Shown here piece by piece: positions 8,613-12,997 of a stretch of DNA of 12,997 nt. The translations under genes and the position numbers were made by a program. Within the stretch, counting starts at the first letter, position 1. The number at the start of each line of letters is the position of its first letter. This stretch comes from Physocladia obscura (taxonomy: Eukaryota > Chytridiomycota > Chytridiomycetes > Chytridiales > Chytriomycetaceae): the NCBI GenBank assembly GCA_027596945.1, contig JADGJH010000941.1:1-12997 (forward strand). The letters are read 5' to 3'. Under the pieces are notes generated by a model. It had not been told where the DNA came from. It saw only the letters and a list, made by a program, of their open reading frames with translations, and searched no databases.

Positions 8613-9300
8613 TTCCCCACAGTTTAAATATAATTCAACCTTCAACATAAGTAAATAACAAGAATGGCATGACCATAATAAAGAGATGATAGAAAAAGAT
8701 TGTATTTTGGTTAAATGCACTATTGGTATAGCAGTTTGAGTGCAATATGCCCCAATGGACTTTAAATATAGAAATATATTGACTGTTTCATTCACTATTG
8801 CAGCAATTTGTTACATGTGCCACAAGTAACGGATTTATAAGCAACCTTTTTCTGAGTGTTTCAACTTTGAAAAATTGAATGGAAAAATGGAAAAATTGGT
8901 GCACAAATATCATTGGAAAGAAAAAATACAGCATTTGTCCCCTAGCTAAGACACCAAGTGATCAAGCAAGCAAAGGTGCCAGAAAGATATTTAGGAAATG
9001 GATAAGACTGTTGGTTTTCATATCTAAATGAGTCATAACAAACAATCAAATCTAGAATCTCTAAAATCTTTAGTCATGTATGGTCATGTATGTCAATTTA
9101 ATAAACTCTCCACACTAAGTTGGGCACTTTCCTTGAAGAGCATATCTTTAATTCCGTATCATACTGTGCTTATCAAATGACTCTTTTCTTCAAGAAACAA
9201 TAAAAAAAGATGTGAAGTAAAAATTTCAACATTTCCAGATACAGCAGAATTTTGGCTGTGAACATGAATTGTTACTGTTATTGCTACTGTTATTAATTCC
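8613..9300. other. Right edge of the repeat block, no gene seen
   Basis: AT-rich, with CpG at 8830 only until about 9155. A minus frame at 8795-8514 overlaps X copy 3 and shows no motif. A short duplicated ATGTATGGTC/ATGTATGTC lies near 9075. CpG and GC content rise from about 9155-9300, marking the return to unique DNA upstream of eL37. Confidence 0.5.
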
Positions 9301-9580
9301 CGCATACAGCCTCACTCGATCTACTCAACAGTTGTATGTGATGCCATTCCTATAAATATTGTCGTTGTGTGGCCAAGGGTTGATTTTGCTGCTGATGATG
9401 GAATTGTTGTCCACACGTGTTGCATACATAGGGGTAAAGCGCAAAAAAAATCCCGCGGATTCGACTGCCCAAAATCTCACGGTTTCTGTACTGCTGATAT
9501 TGCTATAGTTGGTCTTGCCAAGTACTCACTGATTGGTTTTTTGGTGTTGTTAGTGACAATTTGCAGCAAAGTTCTCGAAA
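9301..9580 (+). promoter_or_regulatory. Upstream region of eL37 with core-promoter-like motifs
   Basis: Contains TATAAATATT at 9351-9360, an E-box CACGTG at 9414-9419, and an inverted CCAAT (ATTGG) at 9532-9536, some 45 bp before the ATG. An acceptor-like GACAATTTGCAG ends 15 nt before the ATG. Which motif is used cannot be told from sequence alone. Confidence 0.35.
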
Positions 9581-10224
9581 ATGGCAAGTCTGCTGCCTGC
9601 CAGCTTCCCATCCCCACCAATCTATCCATCGAACATCAGACCCGTCGTACTTAGTAACGTATCAGTTTTGAATCGGATCGTACAACTCTACACCGTCTCG
9701 TGTTTCGAATCTGGGACGAATATCTTGAATGTCAACTTTACCGATGTTTCAGATACCATTTTGCAAACATAATTGCTGCTTTCGTCGACCGATCTATTCG
9801 AATAACTTTATTACCTCTATTATATAATTCCTTAGTCGATTCCCGCTTCTGTGATCGAAATCACTAATTCCGTCTGCAAAAACAAAAAATAGACTAAAGG
9901 TACCCAATCTTTTGGTAAACGCCACACCAAATCCCACACTCTCTGCGTCAGATGTGGTCGTCGTTCCTTCCACAATCAGAAGAAAACTTGTGCTCAGTGC
10001 GGTTACCCAGCAGCTAAAATCAGAAGCTGTGAGTTTCTTTTAATTTTATTAATTGCCACTGAACGCTTGTCGGAATGTTATTATTTTTTCTAGTTGGCTG
10101 GTCAGTTAAGGGCCAAAGAAGAAAGACTACTGGAACCGGTCGTTGCGCCTACTTAAAGACTGTTACTCGCAGATTTAAGAACGGTTTCAGAGAGGGATCC
10201 CAAGCCAAGCCAAAGTCTGCTTAA
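9581..10224 (+). CDS. RPL37: 60S ribosomal protein eL37
   Basis: Structural protein of the large cytosolic ribosomal subunit; its zinc ribbon binds rRNA. Exons: ATG alone at 9581-9583, then 9893-10028 and 10094-10224, giving 89 residues (yeast 88, human 97). The start [18 protein letters not shown], zinc ligands C19, C22, C34 and C37, the CGYPAAK motif and the tail [11 protein letters not shown] are diagnostic. The second intron (65 nt, phase 1) is a clean GTGAGT...CTAG. The exon starting at 9893 has TAG directly before ACT, so the start codon must come from an upstream exon; an intron right after ATG is known in RPL37 genes. The best donor is ATG|GCAAGT at 9581, a GC-AG intron of 309 nt. Other upstream ATG|GT candidates are distant (about 9079). 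The coding part is certain; the first exon is likely. Confidence 0.93.
9584..9892 (+). other. First intron of eL37, apparent GC-AG
   Basis: Donor GCAAGT matches the U1 consensus except for C at +2, the usual form of GC-AG introns. The acceptor is A-rich (AAAAATAG) with a CACTAAT branch-like sequence about 30 nt upstream. At 309 nt it is the longest intron in the window. A 63-codon frame starting at the same ATG runs into it and is probably just retained-intron read-through. Confidence 0.65.
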
Positions 10225-10376
10225 AGAAAATACATAACTCAATTACATCTTTTTTGCAAATATTTGGCTGGCGCGTGTTTGATGCTTTGTGGGGGTTTAG
10301 GTATCGTTTTTCAGTTGCGCATCGATTTTTTCTTTCCGCAACTTTAAATGAGCAAACCAATGAGGGTAGTTTTGAC

Positions 10377-10448
10377 AATAAACTTTACTATTTGGTATCT
10401 ATTCTGAAGAAATTTGCTGGTATAATGTTGAATAAAAAATTATTTATT
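10377..10448. terminator. Overlapping polyadenylation signals between eL37 and mS37
   Basis: For eL37 (+), AATAAA occurs at 10377-10382 and 10431-10436. For mS37 (-), AATAAA reads at 10448-10443, 43 nt after its stop. The two convergent transcripts would therefore end within or across each other's 3' UTR. Confidence 0.5.
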
Positions 10449-10490
10449 GAAGCTTTGGCAGACTGAGTAGTTGGCAATAATAACGAGAAT

Positions 10491-10862
10491 TTAAAGCGTT
10501 TTTCCGTGTCTAAGCTTCGCAAGCTTCTTATTGATTTCAGCGGCAGAGTTGTTTTTGGCAACAGTCTTGGATAAAGTGGAGAAAGAAGGTTAGTAGATGA
10601 ATGCGAGATATAATGAGGCAACGAATGATGTAACGTAATTGGGTGATCCAAAGAAAGAAAGAAATTTTAGCATTACGCTTACCTGTTTAAGGGCCATGCA
10701 AGTTGTCAGTGAACGAGCTGACTCGAGACAGCCCTTAGCATCAACTTCGAGTGAACGCCAACAGTTGAACAACGTTGAGATCTCTGCGGCACACGGAGTT
10801 GCGCGCTGGAACTTGGGCGGCCGCATTGCCAACGGCTTATTGATCTTCTCAATAACTCGCAT
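10491..10862 (-). CDS. MRP10: Mitochondrial small-subunit ribosomal protein mS37 (Mrp10/CHCHD1)
   Basis: Two exons, 10862-10683 and 10565-10491, join in phase 0 across a 117-nt intron with donor GTAAGC, a perfect TACTAAC branch site and CAAG acceptor. The 84-residue product has twin CX9C motifs (C24/C34 and C45/C55) in the pattern C-AAE-...-CW ... CLESA-SL-TCM typical of Mrp10/mS37, plus a basic C-terminal helix (EINKKLAKLRHGKTL). Such proteins are oxidised by Mia40 in the intermembrane space; mS37 then joins the mitochondrial small subunit. No cleavable presequence is expected or seen. The second Met (residue 13, MRPPKFQR) is an alternative start closer to the family's usual N-terminus. Convergent with eL37 and divergent from the BAR gene. 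Confidence 0.88.
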
Positions 10863-10909
10863 AACACTTCGAAATATTCAAAAAAGAAAATCATTGACAA
10901 ACATCAATC
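10863..10909. promoter_or_regulatory. 47-bp bidirectional promoter interval
   Basis: Only 47 bp separate the outermost mS37 ATG (10862) from the BAR ATG (10910), or 83 bp if mS37 starts at its second Met. It is AT-rich with no TATA box. Both 5' UTRs and at least part of the control sequence must fit here, or the transcripts overlap. Confidence 0.6.
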
Positions 10910-12097
10910 ATGGCAACAGGACTCAGAGCAAAGTCGAGTGTACAAAATTTTCGCGAAGTTGCCAACGCTGCCGCGGAACGATTGAAGCCACTCGGAAACT
11001 CGGCTGCCCAACGTTTTTCAATGGCAACCCAGGTTTGTAAATTCAAGTTCAAACCTATGTGATTGCTATTTCTAATATGACGACAAAATACTACATTCTT
11101 TCAGTATGCGCGTGAAAAAATGAACTCTGCCAATACAGATGTAACTGAGCTGCCGCCGAAGTATCGTGAGCTTGAAGAGGTTTTTCCGACTGTTGTCCTT
11201 TTATTTGGATGACTCAGATTAAAACAACTTTTAAACAACTTTGCAGAAAGTGGACCGTATCAAAGCGCAGCACGAAGCTTTTCTGCGACTAAGTGGAAAC
11301 TACAAACGCGCACACTATGATTACGTTCCAGTATTCAGCGAGACAGCTAAGGACGTTGTGTCAACTGTTTCAGCTGGATGGACGCAACTACTGACAGGCT
11401 CAGCACCAAAAGAATCTGACCATTCAACGGATGTTCCACCGAGTCTTGCCCACGCTTTTGCTCGCGCTGCTCGTTCTTCCATCGGACATGATTCTCAGGA
11501 GCCAATGGGTGAGTAAGTTTTTTTGTGATAATGTCAAACAAAACAGTTAGCTAAAACAAAACGAGGATTATTATCATTTTATTTTATTAATTTATTTTTA
11601 TTGATTACAAATTGTCCTTACTGGACTTTGCAGCTGTCGCGCTCAGCAAGTTTGCAAACACCCAAGAAGCTGTGGGCGATGCTCGACAACGCATGGACGC
11701 GCAAATCATTGCGCGCTTCCACGACCCGACAACGGTCGCACTCGCCACAACGATCACTGCCGCCATCAAAGCACGCCGCCATGTTGCCGCTGCGCGACTC
11801 ACGTACGACGCAGCGCGCACGAAAATGAAGACAATTAATCGTTCCGGCAACATCAGCAATGAAGAAGCTGTGCGCGTCGAAATGGAGGCTGCGGAAGACC
11901 AGTTTGTAGCGGCTGTTGATGACGCAATGGCGAAAATGTCGTTGGTTATTGAAAGTACTGAACCGCTGAAGAATCTTGCTGAGCTTGTCGCTGCGCAGGC
12001 AAAATACTATAAGGAGGCATACGAGGCGTTTGCGGCGCTTACTCCGGAGATCGATGAATTGCAGGTGACCAGTGAAGCACTTAGCAATTCTGCCTAA
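10910..12097 (+). CDS. BAR-domain protein, Gvp36-like, four exons
   Basis: Exons 10910-11032, 11105-11179, 11247-11508 and 11634-12097 join in phases 0, 0 and 1 through GT-AG introns of 72, 67 and 125 nt, giving 307 residues. The segment TELPPKYRELEEKVDRIKAQ followed by NYKRAHYDYVP matches the start of the BAR domain in fungal BAR-domain-containing proteins of the Gvp36 type. The rest is long amphipathic helix: SHALARAA-like PPSLAHAFARAA, then an Ala-rich antiparallel coiled-coil with many Lys/Arg. Such proteins dimerise into a curved surface that binds and bends membranes in Golgi, vacuole or endocytic traffic. The N-terminal ~40 residues (FREVANAAAERLKPLG) could be an amphipathic helix. No SH3 or PH domain is present. 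The ATG has A at -3 and G at +4. Family is well supported; cellular site is inferred. Confidence 0.85.
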
Positions 12098-12156
12098 AGG
12101 ATGAAGAAAGATTGGAAAAGAGGGTTGAAAACCAATATTTTGAAGAGGAAATATCT

Positions 12157-12173
12157 TTTATTTCACTTTTATT
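12157..12173 (-). terminator. Polyadenylation signals of the Costars gene
   Basis: Two AATAAA hexamers on the minus strand (12173-12168 and 12162-12157) lie about 62-78 nt after the Costars stop. They are also inside the 3' region of the convergent BAR gene, whose stop is at 12097, so the two 3' UTRs overlap. No plus-strand AATAAA for BAR was seen here. Confidence 0.5.
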
Positions 12174-12234
12174 TTGTGTTATTTTTTCCCTTCTTTTTTC
12201 TTATTCAATTTTTTTTTTTTGACCTCCTCTGATG

Positions 12235-12652
12235 TTATTCTTCCAAAATAATTGCAATATTATCGTGTGTGGGAGAAAGAAGCAATTCAGCGTCGTAAGA
12301 AATAATCTTTCTCTTTTTCGCAGCCTGCGTGAAAATTGATTACTGGAGGACGAAAAAGAGATGTTTCGAACCTTCAATGTGCCAACAAGACCCTCAACTT
12401 AATAGATAGTGTCAGCGAATATTCATAAAATTGCCAGACAACAGGATTTTACATATATTTGCGCACTGATCGTCTTTGACGAGGACTCCAAATGGTACTT
12501 TTACTTTGCCATCAGCTGGGTCGGCTTTGCCGAGTCTACGGATCTCAATCTTGAGTCTGTCAATTTCTTCTTGGACATTCCTAGTTAACGGTAACGGTGA
12601 TGCATTCAGTTAGCCTTGTTTCGCTGTCCGATTAATTTGATATCACTCACAT
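12235..12652 (-). CDS. ABRACL: Costars family protein (ABRACL-like)
   Basis: Four coding pieces: AT at 12652-12651, then 12580-12453, 12397-12372 and 12324-12235, separated by introns of 70, 55 and 47 nt. The 81-residue product begins MNVQEEIDRLKIEIRRLG and contains KVPFGVLVKDDQCANIFEGL, then AAKKRKIISYDAELLL and an acidic hydrophobic end. This is the full length and order of the Costars domain as in ABRACL (about 81 residues), a small actin-regulatory fold related to the C-terminus of STARS/ABRA. The initiator codon is split AT|G by the first intron (GTGAGT...CTAG, with a CTAAC branch). An exon of 26 nt and an intron of 47 nt are very small but both keep frame and family sequence. Start is 44 nt from the stop of the next gene upstream; convergent with BAR. 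Confidence 0.9.
12581..12650 (-). other. Intron splitting the Costars initiator codon
   Basis: Donor AAAAT|GTGAGTG and acceptor CTAG|GAATG. Splicing brings AT and G together to give ATG AAT GTC. A GGCTAACTG branch-like site lies inside. Without splicing the exon's own first ATG is out of frame with the Costars domain. Confidence 0.8.
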
Positions 12653-12696
12653 TTTATGTTTATTAGTAGTTTTTATTCTGAACAAGATTTGACGAC

Positions 12697-12973
12697 TCAA
12701 AACAGAAAAGCAACACTGAAAAAAAGAAAACAAATACGAAGGCTGTCAGTGGATAAAATTCCGATGGCAGCACTTGTTGACGATATGCCTGGAGAACCAC
12801 TATCACTTTGAATTGCATTGCTGTCGCCATCGACGCTGGTGCCACTGACTCTGACCGAATCCGACTTGAAAAATTATCATTAAAAATATATCCAAAAAAA
12901 GTCGTTAGAAAATTTGTACAACATCTCAAACCTGCAATTGGGCACAAACAACTGGCAAAAATGTAAGCTGCAT
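12697..12973 (-). CDS. Possible small or 5'-truncated secreted/GPI-anchored protein
   Basis: Two exons, 12973-12932 and 12864-12697, join in phase 0 over a 67-nt intron with donor GTTTGAG and a TTCTAACGAC branch site. The reading gives 69 residues: a short hydrophobic start (MQLTFLPVVCAQ), a Ser/Gly/Asp-rich middle with DSVRVSGTSVDGDSNA, then SSTSAAIG and a hydrophobic end (CFLFFSVAFLF) with no following charge. That end resembles a GPI-attachment signal. The first exon may instead begin after GATGCAG as an internal exon, with the rest of the gene beyond the contig edge. A rival single-exon frame exists at 12980-12663 but is less natural and has no splice logic. Family not recognised. AATAAA signals follow 20-33 nt after the stop, overlapping the Costars start region. 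Confidence 0.4.
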
Positions 12974-12978
12974 CAAAC

Positions 12979-12997
12979 AAAAAAAAAAAAAAAAAAA
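12979..12997 (+). repeat. Terminal poly-A run at the window end
   Basis: Nineteen A residues end the sequence. A contig or read breaking in a homopolymer is the simplest reading; it leaves the neighbouring minus-strand gene potentially incomplete at its 5' end. Confidence 0.9.

Noticed and set aside
9367..9654. 95-codon plus frame upstream of and across the eL37 start
   Set aside because: Overlaps the eL37 promoter, start and first intron, and shows no domain.
9581..9772. 63-codon frame from the eL37 ATG into the intron
   Set aside because: The eL37 protein requires splicing right after this ATG; the frame is intron sequence.
11601..11859. Ser/Arg- and Ala/Val-rich frames over BAR exon 4
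   Set aside because: Shadows of the BAR coding frame, which keeps family sequence across spliced exons.
12663..12980. 105-codon minus frame at the right end
   Set aside because: It reads through a good intron (GTTTGAG donor, CTAAC branch, AAG acceptor); the spliced alternative gives a more natural protein.

Overview
This looks like a nuclear contig end from a eukaryote, most likely an early-diverging fungus. The fungal call is inference. It rests on short introns (47-125 nt for most) with GTAAGT-like donors and yeast-like branch sites (TACTAAC in the mS37 intron, CTAAC elsewhere). It also rests on a 307-residue BAR protein resembling the Gvp36-like BAR family of fungi. No rRNA gene, bacterial-type operon, CRISPR array or intact transposase was seen. 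The window stops in a run of 19 A at its right end.

Left part (1-3700). Bases 1-757 have competing short open frames on both strands and no confident gene. A five-exon minus-strand gene (3406 down to 758) encodes about 807 residues: a long disordered, Gln/His-rich N-terminal half and a more structured C-terminal half that I do not recognise. Directly upstream on the same strand lies the last exon of another unidentified gene (3455-3598).

Middle part (about 3660-9150). This is an AT-rich, almost CpG-free block of repeat-derived DNA. I see no intact gene in it. It holds a broken Ty1/copia-type gag-protease fragment with a DSGAT motif, a tRNA-like A-box/B-box segment, four copies of one dispersed repeat (family X), a 200-bp inverted pair of a second repeat (family Y), and a small tandem repeat. 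Only about eight CpG dinucleotides were counted over some 5.5 kb, while both flanks have normal CpG.

Right part (9300-12997). This is a compact housekeeping cluster: ribosomal protein eL37 (+), mitoribosomal twin CX9C protein mS37/Mrp10 (-), a BAR-domain protein (+), a Costars/ABRACL protein (-), and the end of a possible GPI-anchored or secreted protein (-). mS37 and the BAR gene are divergent, with only 47 bp between start codons. eL37/mS37 and BAR/Costars are convergent pairs. Two genes have introns at the initiator codon: eL37 has an intron directly after ATG that appears to be GC-AG, and the Costars ATG is split AT|G.

The genes do not form one pathway. eL37 and mS37 serve cytosolic and mitochondrial translation, the BAR protein membrane curvature, and the Costars protein probably actin regulation.
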